Shown one piece after another: positions 35,357 through 46,682 of a DNA stretch of 64,000 bases. The notes under the pieces are model-generated. The model was not told the origin of the DNA. It searched no databases and saw only the letters and a program-made list of their open reading frames with translations. Location: assembly GCF_023856365.1 (NCBI RefSeq), contig NC_064542.1:6317363-6381362 (forward strand), given 5' to 3'. Within the stretch, counting starts at the first letter, position 1. Each line of letters starts with the position of its first letter. The DNA comes from Brienomyrus brachyistius. Its lineage: Eukaryota; Chordata; Actinopteri; Osteoglossiformes; Mormyridae. The translations under genes were made by a program, and so were the position numbers.

Positions 35357-36769
35357 GTTCACTTAAGTTTGCACTCTATGAGCGGTAATGGTAAATGTAT
35401 ATGTGCATGGATTTTTGATGTATATCTAGATATATTTAGTCATATCTGCAATAAATTAGTTAAGTATCTGTCTGATACCAAGAATGCATGGCGAGGCCAC
35501 TCTGAACTTCTCTGAAGTCATCGTATTGGGGTGTCTCCTGTCACATGCCCTTTGCTTTCTGGGATAAGTATCAACCCCCTTTGACCCTGTACTGATAAGC
35601 CAGTTGGAAGATAGATGCCTCCATGGTATTTGTTAGACATTGAATTAATTACTTGGGTGAAATAGATCTTGCACAAATCTATATGTATAATTGTCCAGGC
35701 TACCTGAGTGACCTTCAGTGAAGTCTGTTGGCTACGATTCATTGGTTTGTCATTCATTGCCATATCTTAGAAATTATGCTGTCTAGCGAAGGTTGTCGGT
35801 TTTTCCTACTTTTCTGTCATCCAGTTTTGATTACTCTAAATCAGAGGTGGGGAATTCTTGGCTTTATGGCCCAGAGGGTGTGTTGGATTTCACTGCTGCT
35901 ACGCTCTTAATTAAGGCTTTGATTGTGCTGTTGGATGAATCCCTTTGCATTCATGTAAACTGAACATGTCAGCCGAGGTCTTCATATTGTTCCTCAGTCT
36001 TATTAAACCAAATCTGCATTTGTAGTACTTCAGTGATTGCGAAAAGGATTAACACTCTAGACCAGGGTTCCCAAGGAGCCTTTAATGTCAAAGAAATCTT
36101 TTCTTCCCAGTGGCTTTATACATTTAGATTGAATATGACAGCAAAATCTTAACATGACAATTCACGAATAACCAGTCGAGCCACTGCTTTCCAGTAACCA
36201 GTCACCGTGTCCCACACACACCTCCCAGTGTGGCATTTCCAGAAACACATCCCTCTCTCCCACAGCAGGTCTGTAAGCCACCAACATGGCCGCCCCTCCT
36301 CTGACATACTCACACAGCTCTCCTGCTTATTTGTGGCAGCTGCTTGTATTTGGACAGCTGTCTGGTGCAGCAGGGGGATTGGTGGTGACACCTTTCTGAG
36401 GAGAGGAGGACCCACTGAGTAACTGGAGCCTCTTAGCCTCTGGTTACTCTCAGGCCAGACCGGGTCAGCAGAGCACTCTGTCTATTTCTTTGCGAGCATG
36501 TAATAGATGCACATGACTCAGGACAAGTAGGATTCTGAGATACATGGCGTCACCATCTTGGATATCAGTGATCACAGACAGATGCTTTGACGATGTATGT
36601 CAATAGTAGATCAATACTACAGATATGCAGGAATTTGTTTCTTGATTTGACTCTTGTTTATAAACCTTCAGCCTGTCCATGCATGGATATTGTCCCCCAA
36701 GAGACAGTCTGACACAGACACACCCTCCCTCCACAGGCGCCCATGCTGCTCTGTGTCTGCAGCATGGCG
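35357..36769. other. Non-coding stretch, nothing recognised
   Basis: Intergenic DNA. A CAGAGGTGGGGAA sequence near 35844 resembles a hAT left end, but no matching inverted end was found. Confidence 0.5.
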
Positions 36770-37350
36770 CTGGGGGACTCCTGCTTTGCTGGGGACCTCT
36801 GGCTGCTCTGGGGTCCGCTTGCTGCTCTGGTGGCGTCTAATGGCACGGGGGCCTCTTGCTGCTCTAGGGGCCTCTAATGGGACGGGGGCCTCTTGATGCT
36901 CTAGGGGCCTCTTCCGGCTCTGGGGGCCCCTGCTTCTCTGGGGACCTCTGGCTGCTCTGGGCGCCTCTGGCTGCTCTGGGGACCTCTGGCTGCTCTGTGG
37001 GCCTCTGGCTGCTCTGCGGGCCTCTGGCTGCTCTGTGGGCCTCTTGCTGCTCTGGGAGCATCTTGCTGCTCTCAGGACCTCTAATGCCACGGGGGCTTCT
37101 TGCTGTTCTAGGGGCCTCTTGTGGCTCTGGGGGCTACATGCTGTTCCGGGGGCCCCAGCTCCTCTGGTGGCTTCATGCTGCTCTGTGGGCTTCTCGCTGT
37201 TCTAGGGGCCTCTTGCGGCCCTGGGGGCTACACGCTATTCCGGGGGCCCTTGCTGCTCTTGGGGTGCCTCGCTGCTCTTGGAGCTACAGGCTGCTCTGGG
37301 GGGCCCTGCTGCTCTGGGGGTGTCTCGCTGCTCTGGGGGCCTCTCGTGGC
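36770..37350. repeat. 19-bp minisatellite (about 30 copies) next to the bod1-like exon
   Basis: Tandem units close to GGGCCTCTGGCTGCTCTGC run at a 19-bp period with substitutions and occasional slips; the cleanest part is about 36940-37060. Because 19 is not a multiple of 3, successive units cycle through all frames, which gives long Ala/Arg/Pro/Ser/Gln-rich open frames on - and Gly/Leu/Ala-rich ones on +. These are not genes. The array begins immediately downstream (- strand) of the bod1-like block. Confidence 0.9.
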
Positions 37351-37379
37351 TCTGGCTTCAGCCCCCTGCTTGGCACTCT

Positions 37380-37509
37380 CCTCTCTCTCTTCCCGGCATC
37401 CAAAATCCCATGAATGGCGTTCTCTGTGTGGGGCCTGAAAGTGTGTCTGAGCTCTGGGTGCACCACCTGAGTGATGATGCTGTCCTCGCCAGACTCCAGC
37501 ATGCCTGAC
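37380..37509 (-). pseudogene. bod1: bod1-like exon block (Shg1/BOD1 domain), probably a remnant or divergent copy
   Basis: BOD1 is a kinetochore-associated protein that inhibits PP2A-B56 and supports chromosome bi-orientation. Read on the - strand, this block encodes SGMLESGEDSIITQVV, then HPELRHTFRPHTENAIHGIL. It aligns without gaps to the end of the conserved BOD1/BOD1L1 domain (human SGMLEAGVDRIISQVV, then DPKLNHIFRP). Identity recalled against human BOD1 is roughly 60% over about 40 residues. A plausible acceptor ending GAGCAG at 37510 precedes it, in a phase that fits a split Gln/Lys codon before SGML. The frame stays open to a stop at 37284, but beyond about residue 41 it runs into a 19-bp minisatellite. 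Changes at normally invariant positions (D to H after QVV, E to G after AIH) and the failure to find the upstream exons suggest relaxed constraint. It could instead be an active, fast-evolving gene with exons I missed. Position and strand agree with the human BOD1-CPEB4 neighbourhood. Confidence 0.7.
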
Positions 37510-38314
37510 CTGCTCGGAACACAGAGGAGTACTGTGCTATCGCGCCATCACCGTGGCCATTAGGGGGCTCAGGCCCGGGGGCACAAGCCTGCCTCTCATG
37601 CTGTCAGGCTGGATTAGAGAGAGGCCCCACGTGCTTCCAGCCACGCCCCCATGTCACCGGCTGAGCCAGGTCTCTGCAGCATCGACACACTTCCCAACAT
37701 GCCATTAATTTACTCTTGGCAAGGTTGTTCTTGTGACCCAAAGCCTCTAACCTGGTAATGCACAGCAGCAAATCTGACACCATTTTATTTTACAGACAAT
37801 CGCACCATGCCCACATTTACAGCTTAATAAATAAAATTGAAGAAGTTATTTTAACCCATTCAAATGGTTGTGTTGCCCTTTGTCAAGGTGAACGTTTTGC
37901 GACACAAATGTAGGTGTGCGTGTAGACCTGTTCTCTCCTCTGTTACGGCTTTGTTTCGTGAATGTGGGTTTGTGTACTTATCTCATTAATAAGCTCCCTC
38001 TTTTATTTTACTATGCTGCACATCCTCTGTACCTGCAGAGACTCCGTGATGGCGCGATTGCCTAGCCGTGCTGGGAGATGCCACGCTTCATAAAGCATCC
38101 GTTCCTAATGACAGGGCTTATCCCATGCAGTTACGTAACTCAGCGAAGATGCTGAAACAGGACAGTCATTTATTTTAATGTTGTTAAAAGAGATGGAGTT
38201 AATGTATTGGATGGTAGTTGGGGATGTGGTTAGTTGTTGAGTTCTCTAAAATCACCCTTGTCACAGAGTGGATAAGGCCGGGTTGCCCTTCATTGAATGT
38301 GTTGTACTTGGCTG
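37510..38314. other. Sequence upstream (- strand) of the bod1-like block; no further exon found
   Basis: If bod1 were intact, its preceding exons should lie to the right of 37510 on the - strand. I searched this stretch by eye for the conserved DCLADVDTKPAY and NKNQLRN regions and did not find them. The DNA is otherwise non-repetitive. Confidence 0.45.
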
Positions 38315-38328
38315 CCACTAGAGGGCAG
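38315..38328 (+). promoter_or_regulatory. CTCF-like motif, full consensus match
   Basis: CCACTAGAGGGCAG fits the CTCF core consensus CCASYAGRKGGCRS at all 14 positions. It lies about 0.8 kb from the bod1-like block and 24 kb before the cpeb4 promoter, a plausible boundary position. Binding is not demonstrated. Confidence 0.5.
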
Positions 38329-41300
38329 GAGTACTCTGTACAGCAGCATTTGGGCAAAGCAGAAAGTGAAAGGAGAAGTTTATCATGGCTGTTTATGATG
38401 CAGCCGGCACATGAGATTACATGGTGAATGTACAGGGTGGGTGGTAACTGTATATCAGTTTGTTGCTTGTGTTACTTTCTGGGAAAAATTCACTAACTAA
38501 TGATCTGGCTGCTAATTTCTAAATTAATTTCCTGCTGTAACCAATATATTTATTCATATAGAACTTGGCCTGGAGAATGTAGCCTGTATAATTACATTAA
38601 TTAATCAATTTCAATTATGAATAACCATTTAGGCTGCTCACCAGAACCAGGGGATATGGAGACACACCTTCTCGGAATGTTCTGGCAAATGTGTGAACGT
38701 GCCTTTATAAATAGCTTGGCTGCTGCATAATAATTAATTGATAATTAATTCCATTAGACAAGCCTCGCTGGAAGGTGTTTCCTGCTGCGACACCTTGCTT
38801 TTACAGCGATGTGAGGCCATTTTTATGATGCACTGGTGGGCCACATGAACACGCAGCTGTTCATGCATTACAGATGCTCCAATGGAAGAGGAGCGGCTGC
38901 GGCGTGTTTCCACGGTGATGTGCATTTGCCCGGAAGCCTCCGGATTTATTGCAGGAATGGCTTTCATGCTTGCCATCAGGATCCTGATCAGTAACAGGCT
39001 TTTGCCCTGCATGTCGATCCGGGGGATGCACATGGGTTGTATGTGTGCATTTGTTTGTCTGTGGGGTGTGTGTGTTTTTTGGGGTGGGAGGGGGCTAATG
39101 TCTGTGGGATTATGGGTAATGGAAAGGGCATTCTGCAGAGAGGCCGACTGAAACACCATAGGAGCTGATGGGACCCACGGCAGACTGACACATGGCTACT
39201 GTATTGCTTTAAGCATGAATAATGGAATGAGGCTCTCCTGCCCCTGACACGCTCTGAGTGATCCTCCTGTCAGGATGGCGTACCTGATTACTGTCAGCCA
39301 GGGACACACAGGTACTCTGATACATGGCACTAGTAACAATCATGACATTTCATTAAGGTGTAGTTGTTTCTCCCATTAATTAATCCTATTAGTCCTATAG
39401 AGTTTTGAGCAATTTAATTGTCATACTTGTTGTGTGTCATTTTGATTTGACTGGTTTACATCCATCTCCAGTGTGTCTTTTAGGAATGAGTATTTTTCAT
39501 TCTGTACTGTGTCTGTCTTTCTGGTGGAAATGCCCCAAAAGCGATGATAAGGTAGCATATAAGTGTGGTTTTCTGCCTGCAGTGGCTCAGTTGCTCCTCC
39601 TTAAGCAAACGGTCCTGGCAGGTAACGAGATGGCCATTTTATTTACGGTCATGTCTATGCCGTTTTTATGTGTCTGGTCCACATTTACCCATGTAATCTG
39701 AATTTCCCACTGTGTCACGGCCATGCGTCCGGAATATCTGTCTCCTCGGGAGTGGCCCCGTCTGGAAGGCGGTGGAGTCGTTTCCCCAACTCACTGCACT
39801 CCTTGAAATTTGCATAGCCAAATGATCTTTGTGGTTGTCATTGGCAACCGATGGACAGGACCATGTCTGATTGGATAAAGGGACTTTGCCTCAGCCCGGA
39901 TATCTGCGCCTTTGCGGGGAGGTGGCAAATCTGTCAGATCTGCTCTGAAGCCACACGTAATTTACACAGATTGTAGAGCTTTGCCCTGCAGGCTCTCGCT
40001 TTTTTATCCTATGGCTGGGGGGAGGGGGGGTGTCAGCTATGTGACTGACTTGATGCATTGCGGAGGAGCAGCTGGGGCCAGGTGTTCGCCGTCCTGGGGG
40101 AGGCCACCATTCAGCAATGCTGAAAGTGCCCTTAGCCCCCTAATGAGGTCCCCTTCTTCGTTACTGTGGTGGAGGACTCCCTCGCCCCTGAGCTTCTGTG
40201 GGTCACATGACCAAGCAAGGGCACATTGTGACAGACACGATGGGTGAATCTCAGTATGTGTACTTGACCGTACTTGTGTTCTTGTGTACCCGTTTTACAT
40301 AATCTTCCATTGCCGAAGTCCAGTTCCAATACTAAGAACATGAGGATGGTAAAAATCCCCTGATGTTGGCCTTGCTCCCCCCTAGATATCAAGGATATAT
40401 CGGTTGCATCCTCACTGAGACCAGTCCCAGGATTCATTGCGCCCCAAGATTGTTCTTGGAAGGCAAGTTAGCAACACCGGTCTTGGCAAACCACAAATAC
40501 GATTTTTGTGTTCTTGGTTTTGAGATGCACCCTATATTTATTGAGTGCTAGCTTTTATTTTGAGGGCAATATGCATGTAATAATAATAGTATTAATAATA
40601 CATTCGGTTTATGCAGCACATTTCAAAAGACACTATCAATATTCAATAACATAGAACACAGCGAGAGTAATAGGCGCAGTAACAAACCAGCCCAGTTACA
40701 GCAAGCATTAACTGACGAAAAATACAGTAGTGTGGAATTGACTGAGTTTTAGATGGATGACGCAAGCTGAGCATAGAGAGAATGGAGGGATCAAAGTGGA
40801 GACAGCAGAGTGGTGGGAACTCTAGAGCTTGGGGGAGCAAGAAGGTTTCAGGCAAGATTTGAAAGCTGGGAGATAGGGTGAGTTACGGATGCTGGAGGGA
40901 AATCCAAAGTCTAGGAGCAACCCAAGAGAAGCTGTGGAGTCCAGAAAGAGGAACAGCAAGGAGTTCAGAAGAGGAAGATCTAAGAGTATGACTGTGCGAG
41001 CAGGGATGGAGAAGATCAGGCAGGTGGGAGGAGCAAGGTTGTTAACGTCTTTAGGTGAGGAGAATTTTTCATGTATATATGGCATGAATTTTGGGACTTA
41101 ATCAGATCAGGGCGCCAAGGCTATCTGGGACACACAGTGCATCTAGGAAGACATTTCATCAGCTTCTAGCTTTCTCAGGAGGCATGATGAATGTTTGCTG
41201 CTGTCCCTCTGCACCAGGGGATGCTCCTCTGAGATCGGAGTGCTGTCGACTTTGGACGCACGGAGAAACAGAACGGTCTGGTTTGTGTCAGGTTTGGTGT

Positions 41301-43145
41301 CTGGCTGAAACGGTGGCCTGCAGAGAAGAATCGGCCTCCTGGAGGCTGGGCACAGGGGCGGCAGGTTGAGCTGCTTGCACACCTGGTCTACAGCATGTAT
41401 GCATCAGACACTCATGAATAATTAATCAGCACAGAGTGAGGTCAGGCTACCTAGGTTTCTCTCCGTGTGGGTCGTATTTCTCCAGTTGCAAATGTATGAT
41501 GCTTAACTACTTGTAACGCTTCTGAGAGTCAGAATTAATGCTTTTCACAATTAATCCTTTCCTGCCTCTATATAAAATATATCATATTACCTTCTGGGAC
41601 AATTTTCAGGACACTGTTGGTTTTTGCATGATTTGCCATAGTAGTGTAAGAGACTGATAGTGATACTGGCTGTGCACCAGTGCCCTCAAATCCCAACCAA
41701 AGCTTATAGCTGCAGTATGGCCTTGATTAGTTGTACCAGCTCCCCCCAAAGGCTGATCTCTCAGTGAATCTTGCTATTCTCCATTATCTGTGAGCAGCTC
41801 CTATGTTCCTCAGTTGCTGGTTTGCTTTTGAACTATAATTCAGTATGTTGCTCTGACAAACAGCCATGCCTGGCAGCCATCTTAAAATGAGAAATCCGGA
41901 TCCCAGGCTGGTCACTGAGTAGAAGAAGTGTGGAATGATCTGGAAGAGGACGTCTTTGTCAGACACGTAGATACAGCATCTATCAGCCGGCAGGATGCAC
42001 TTATGGTACTAAATGTATTACATTTACATGTTCATGTAACTTAAGACCTTTTATCTTTACATGCCCTTTACTTTATTGATTTGCACACAGTGGGTGGGCA
42101 TATTAAGAGTGTAGTAAACTCAGTAATCCCTGGGCAGCACTTTTAGTTCCTGGGGGATGTGAAGTAACCACATTGATTTGCATCACAATTTTCAGCCACC
42201 TGATCATTATTCTTCCCTGTTTAGGGCATATATCCTATTTTTATCCCTCTCCCCGGTATACCTGATGTTCAGAATGCCCTTGGCTCAGCACCGTTTTAGG
42301 TGTTCTGGTGTCCACCAAAACGTCATCTGTTCATTCATCTGAAGATTATTTTTATTATTTAGGTTGTGTAGTTCACCCCCCCCCCCTTCTTTTGCCCTGA
42401 AAAGTGGAAATACTATAAAGAAAATCCTGACCATCTACCACAGATTGTCGCAGTTTGACCCGGTGCTGTCGTGGAGCCAAGCCACCACTCCCCAGTTGAC
42501 CCCCTCTAGACCGATGACCTTCTCGTGGAACTGGGCTTCTTCTTGGCCAGACCCTCACTCTGTTTCCTTAAGGCTGCCACACTGTTCCTGTATCTGTGTG
42601 AGCACCGTCAGAGTCCGCTGTGTCCCGTTCCCCGGCCCATGTGACCACTGCAGACCCCAGGCAGCCAATGGCGTATTACTATGCCTCCTCTGGTGGTTTG
42701 TGGCATCCAGCTACACTTTCATGATCTGTGAGTTGTCAGAGCGGCCGTGTTGTAAGTCTGATTTAGGCTGGGAGAGAGTTCTCCCAGGACAGGAGGCCAA
42801 AGCTATAACAGGGCTTTAAGATGGCTTTTTAATGTGCTCCAGTTGGTCTGGCTCACAAAGAGCCCTGTGTATGTATAAGGACTCGTGCTTTTTAGGATCG
42901 CATGCCTATAATTTTGTATTAAATTCAAATGTTTTAGTTGGGACTAATGTACATATGTCACAGGGACAGGACCCGCTGTGAGAATCGGGCAGCTACCATT
43001 TGTGCTGGTTCCCTTAAGCAGCACAGCTTCACTGTAAGCTGCTGTGGGGGTCAGATGCTCAGGAGGGCTGGTCGGCAAACCAGGTCACTCCTGCTAATGT
43101 CAGATAACCTTACTCAAACCAGGTCAGCAGCAGCTCACGTTTTTC
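38329..43145. other. Non-coding stretch with possible old repeat fragments
   Basis: 38.76-39.02 kb looks single-copy and could be conserved non-coding DNA. 40.6-41.1 kb is A/G-rich and resembles a dispersed fish repeat of unknown family (GGGAACTCTAGAGCTTGGGGG, then GGAAATCCAAAGTCTAGGAG-type phrases). 42.40-42.56 kb has coding-like stretches in several - frames without a recognisable family. No gene is called. Confidence 0.45.
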
Positions 43146-43146
43146 C

Positions 43147-43172
<26 letters not shown>
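43146..43172. repeat. (AT)n microsatellite, left of the LINE fragment
   Basis: About 13 AT units, continuing into mixed GT/AT repeats up to 43202. It directly borders the truncated end of the + strand LINE fragment. Confidence 0.9.
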
Positions 43173-43178
<6 letters not shown>

Positions 43179-43202
43179 TTATATATGTGTGTATATGTAT
43201 AT

Positions 43203-43538
43203 GTGTATGATAGACGTAGCAATCCCAAGCGATGGTAACATCAGGAAGAAGGAACATGAGAAGCTCGAGAAATACCAAGGACTGAGAGAAGAGCTAGAAA
43301 AGATGTGGAAGGTGAAGGTAACAGTGGTCCCAGTGGTAATTGGAACACTCGGGGCAGTAACGCCCAAACTGGGAGAGTGGCTCCAACAGATTCCAGGAAT
43401 GACATCTGAGATCTCTGTCCAGAAGAGCGCAATCCTAGGAACAGCTAAGATACTGCGCAGGACCCTCAAGCCCCCAGGCCTCTGGTAGAGGACCCGAGCT
43501 TGAAGGACAAAGACCGCCCACAGGAGGGCGAGTGGGGA

Positions 43539-43541
<3 letters not shown>
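43203..43541 (+). mobile_element. 3' end of a non-LTR retrotransposon (C-terminal ORF part plus 3' UTR), 5'-truncated
   Basis: The + frame encodes DVAIPSDGNIRKKEHEKLEK, then MWKVKVTVVPVVIG and QKSAILGTAKILRRTL, ending at a stop at 43486-43488. I recognise this as the C-terminal part (after the reverse transcriptase) of a common fish LINE with an R2/R4-type C-terminal region, though the exact family is uncertain. A short 3' UTR follows (GACCCGAGCTTGAAGGACAA and CAGGAGGGCGAGTGGGG) and then (TA)n. The RT domain is missing, so this is a dead 5'-truncated copy. Flanking TA repeats on both sides suggest insertion into, or tailing by, a TA microsatellite. Confidence 0.85.

Positions 43542-43544
<3 letters not shown>

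Positions 43545-43609
<65 letters not shown>
43545..43609. repeat. (TA)n microsatellite between two LINE fragments
   Basis: About 32 uninterrupted TA units. It forms the tail of the + strand LINE fragment and separates it from the oppositely oriented LINE on the right. Confidence 0.95.
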
Positions 43610-43613
<4 letters not shown>

Positions 43614-43619
43614 TATGAC

Positions 43620-45585
43620 ATCACACCACCCGTCTTCCTCTGCTTAAAGTAGTAACTCACCCCCCACCAGGAGAGGGCAATCCACCCTTTTCCAGTTGAG
43701 AACCTCAGACTTTGTGGTGCTGATCCTCATCCATAAAACACATGTCCATAAAACACATGTAGACTGGTTGGGCAAACTCCCATGAATCCTCCAGCATCCT
43801 TGTGAGAGTGAAAGGCTGGTCCAGTGTTCTTTGGCCAGTATGTGTTTGTTCCTCCTGGATCCAAGATTCAACCAATGGGCGGACCTTCCTCTCCAGTATC
43901 CTGGCAATCACCTTATCAAGGAAGTTGAGGAGTGTGATCCCCCTGAAGATGGGACACATCCTCCTGTCCCCTTCCTTAAATATTGGGACCACCACCCCAG
44001 TCTGCCAGCCCAAAGGCACTGTCCCCATTGTCCATGCAATGGTGAAGAGACTAGTCAGCCTAACAACATTTCAGCCTAAGAACTTTCAGGAACTCAGGGC
44101 AAATCTCATTCACTCCCAGATCCTTACCACCAAAGAGTTTTTTGAGTACTTTAGTGACCTCAGCCCTAGTGATGTCCTACTCTGATTATTCCAGCTTTAT
44201 TCTCTCCAAGGAAGACATGTCAGTGAGATTCAAGAGATCCTTGAGCTACTCCTTCCATCACCTGACATTTTTGAGGACATCCCTGCTGTAAACAACATGG
44301 GTAAATCCCTGCTTTCACCTCCTGAGTCGCCTGACAGTTTGCCAGTAGCTGTTGTGAGACTGACTAAAAGTCATTTTCCATGGTCTCACCAAACACCTCC
44401 CACACCTGAGTTTTTGCTTCAGCAGCTGCCAAAGTTGCATTTTGCTTGGCTTGCTGGTAGCTGACAGCTGCCTCAGGAGTCCTACAAGCAAACTTAGCTC
44501 AGAAGCCCTCCTTTTTCAGCTTGACAATTCCCTGTACCACTGGCGTCCACCACTGGATCCGGAGATAGCTCAACTCTTCTCTTCACCTGAGTGTCCAAAA
44601 CATGCGGTCACAGATCCAAAGACATGATTACAAAATTGATCATTGAACTGCAGCTTAGAGTGCTCTGGTGCCAAGTGCACTTATGAACACCCTTATGTTC
44701 AAACATGGTGTTCATTATGAACAAACTGTGGTTAGCATAGAAGTTCAATAACAATACTGCTTGGGTTCAGAGTGGCCAGGCCATTCCTCTCAATCACACC
44801 CTTCCAGGTTTCACTGTCAATACCCACATAAGCGTTATGGTCCCCCAGTGGAATAATGGAGTCCCCAGAGGGGGGCGCCTTTCAGCATTCCATCCATGGC
44901 CGTCAAGAATGCTGGATACTCTGAACTAGTGTTTGACACGTACATACAGACAAAAGTCAGAGCCCGCCACCAAACTCAAGTTCAAAGGGAGGCCACCCTC
45001 CCATTCACCGGGGTAAACTCCCACAAACTGGTGCCAAAGTAGGGCTATAAATAGACCTACATCTGCCCGATGCCTCTGACCATGGGCAACTCCAGAGTGG
45101 AATAGAGTCCAGCCCCTCTCCAGGAATTTGGTTCCAGAGCCCGAGTTGTGTGTTGAGTGGAGCCCAGCTATATCTAGTTGGTATTTCTCTACCTCCCATA
45201 CTCCCAGTCTGCTTTCCCACCAGAGAGGTTACATCCCATGTTTTGATAGCCAACATTCGCTCCCTGAGGCCCCTGCCTTTGTGACTGCCACCCAGTCTGC
45301 ACTGCACCCAAACCCCCAAGGTCCTTCCTGCAATGTGGTGTGACCACAGGAGGGTGGTCCCATGTAACTCTTTTGGGTTGTAACTCTTTCGCCTGGCCAG
45401 GCCCCATGGGTAGACCCCTGACTACCAATTTTCATCGAGGTCTATGATAATCATACTTTGTCTGTACACAAATAGCCTTGGCAGACCCTACCAGGGGCAA
45501 CTACCCCTGACATCATAGCTTCTAGGATCATAGCAGCACACACACCCCTCCACCAAAATAAGGTAGCGTTTCATGGAGGGGTCTG
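43620..45585 (-). mobile_element. Non-LTR retrotransposon (APE-type endonuclease plus reverse transcriptase), degenerate, core deleted
   Basis: Read on the - strand, the 5' leader occupies about 45585-45320 (CGCTACCTTATTTTGGTGGA start; frames with STHGAWPGERVTT). The endonuclease start follows at 45319-45005 (TWDVTSLVGK; the usual Asn of this motif is Asp). Reverse-transcriptase sequence lies at 44028-43705 (GWQTGVVVPIFKEGD, RGITLLNFLDKV, RTLDQPFTLTRMLEDSWEFA). After the YMCFMD segment the text jumps directly to a later RT segment (ISTTKSEVLNWKRVDCPL, 43740-43660). The palm core with the catalytic aspartates between them is deleted. Many stops and frameshifts lie at 44.1-45.0 kb. It is a dead copy of a LINE very common in teleosts. 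Confidence 0.9.
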
Positions 45586-46682
45586 TTCATGCCATACAAT
45601 ACACAACAGTAGTATTCACCACCGCCTCACTTGCAAGCTACTAATAGCTCATAGGGAGCCAATGAGTAGCTCCTATAACACTTTGTTTAAAAGTAGGACC
45701 AATAATAGTATCACTGGTGCACTATAAGTAATTACACTAATGAGCACAACACTGTCTGTCGTCTCGTTCCCCCCACCAGCTTGATATTTTGACATTATCT
45801 CTGCATCCTGACAAACGCTAAGCTCCCCAGATGATTTTCATTGTAGATGTAGCTGTGACTGTAAATAAGGTTGGAGACCCCTCCATTATCCATTATCGAT
45901 TTGAGTTACACATTCGCCGTTTCCCACATCACGTTACATTATGGGACACAGACGCTGCTGCCACGGCAACGGAGTAATTCGAAGCTGCCTGTTTTCCTCA
46001 GATACTCCTGGCACTAAGGAATGAACAAATAATCATGTGGAGAGAGCCGCTGACTTTGAGGAAGGCTTGTCACTCTGAAGGAAGAAACGAAAGATCTGTG
46101 TGTTTCCTGATGTATTAGTGATAACCTCATCCTTACATTGGAAAAAACATTCCAACACCCAGACATATGAGCAGGTGTGCCACGTATTTGTGAACTGCTG
46201 TTTCATTTATGCCCTCGCAGGTTCATGTGCCGAGCCTTCACAAAATGGCAGAAAATCAGTCAGTCGTGTGAAACAATCATGTTGTGTGATTACAGTCTTG
46301 AGCTTTGTGTGATGCTGCATGTGTGTGTGTCTTGTGATCCCCCAGTGCTGCCTAGGACCCTGACACAGGATAAGTGGTTTGGAGACAGATGGATGAATGT
46401 GTTTGATGTTTAGTTTAACATACAAATTTGCAGTTTGCATGTGCATATGATCATGGTTATTAATTCGGGGGTGGGGGGGGGGGGCGGTGCAAAAGAGGGC
46501 TGCAGTTGGTCTTTAATTTTGGCGCAGTATCAAAGAGTTTCCTGCAGGATGTTTGCATTGCTCTGCTCTATTCCCAGTCATGTTCCCGGCACAGCAGGCC
46601 GGAATAACGGGGTGTTCTGATGCAAGTGTTTGACTTCCTTAGAGGAGCCTCACTCTTGCTAGACTCAGCGATGTTTTTCTGC
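45586..46682. other. Non-coding stretch, nothing recognised
   Basis: Intergenic DNA with a G-rich run at about 46467-46486. No exon or mobile element recognised. Confidence 0.5.

Noticed and set aside
35844..36080. Possible hAT element from CAGAGGTGGGGAA to CAGGGTTCCCAAGG
   Set aside because: The two ends are not inverted relative to each other and no 8-bp duplication is present.
36654..37438. 178-codon + frame rich in Gly/Leu/Ala and 140-codon - frame rich in Arg/Ala/Pro/Gln
   Set aside because: They are products of the 19-bp array. Only the block at 37380-37509 on - has independent homology.
42440..42480. LRQSVV on the - strand, identical to six residues of BOD1 just before the split codon of the bod1-like exon
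   Set aside because: Order and strand fit an upstream bod1 exon, but the surrounding residues do not align to BOD1 and there is no donor in the required phase. Probably coincidence.
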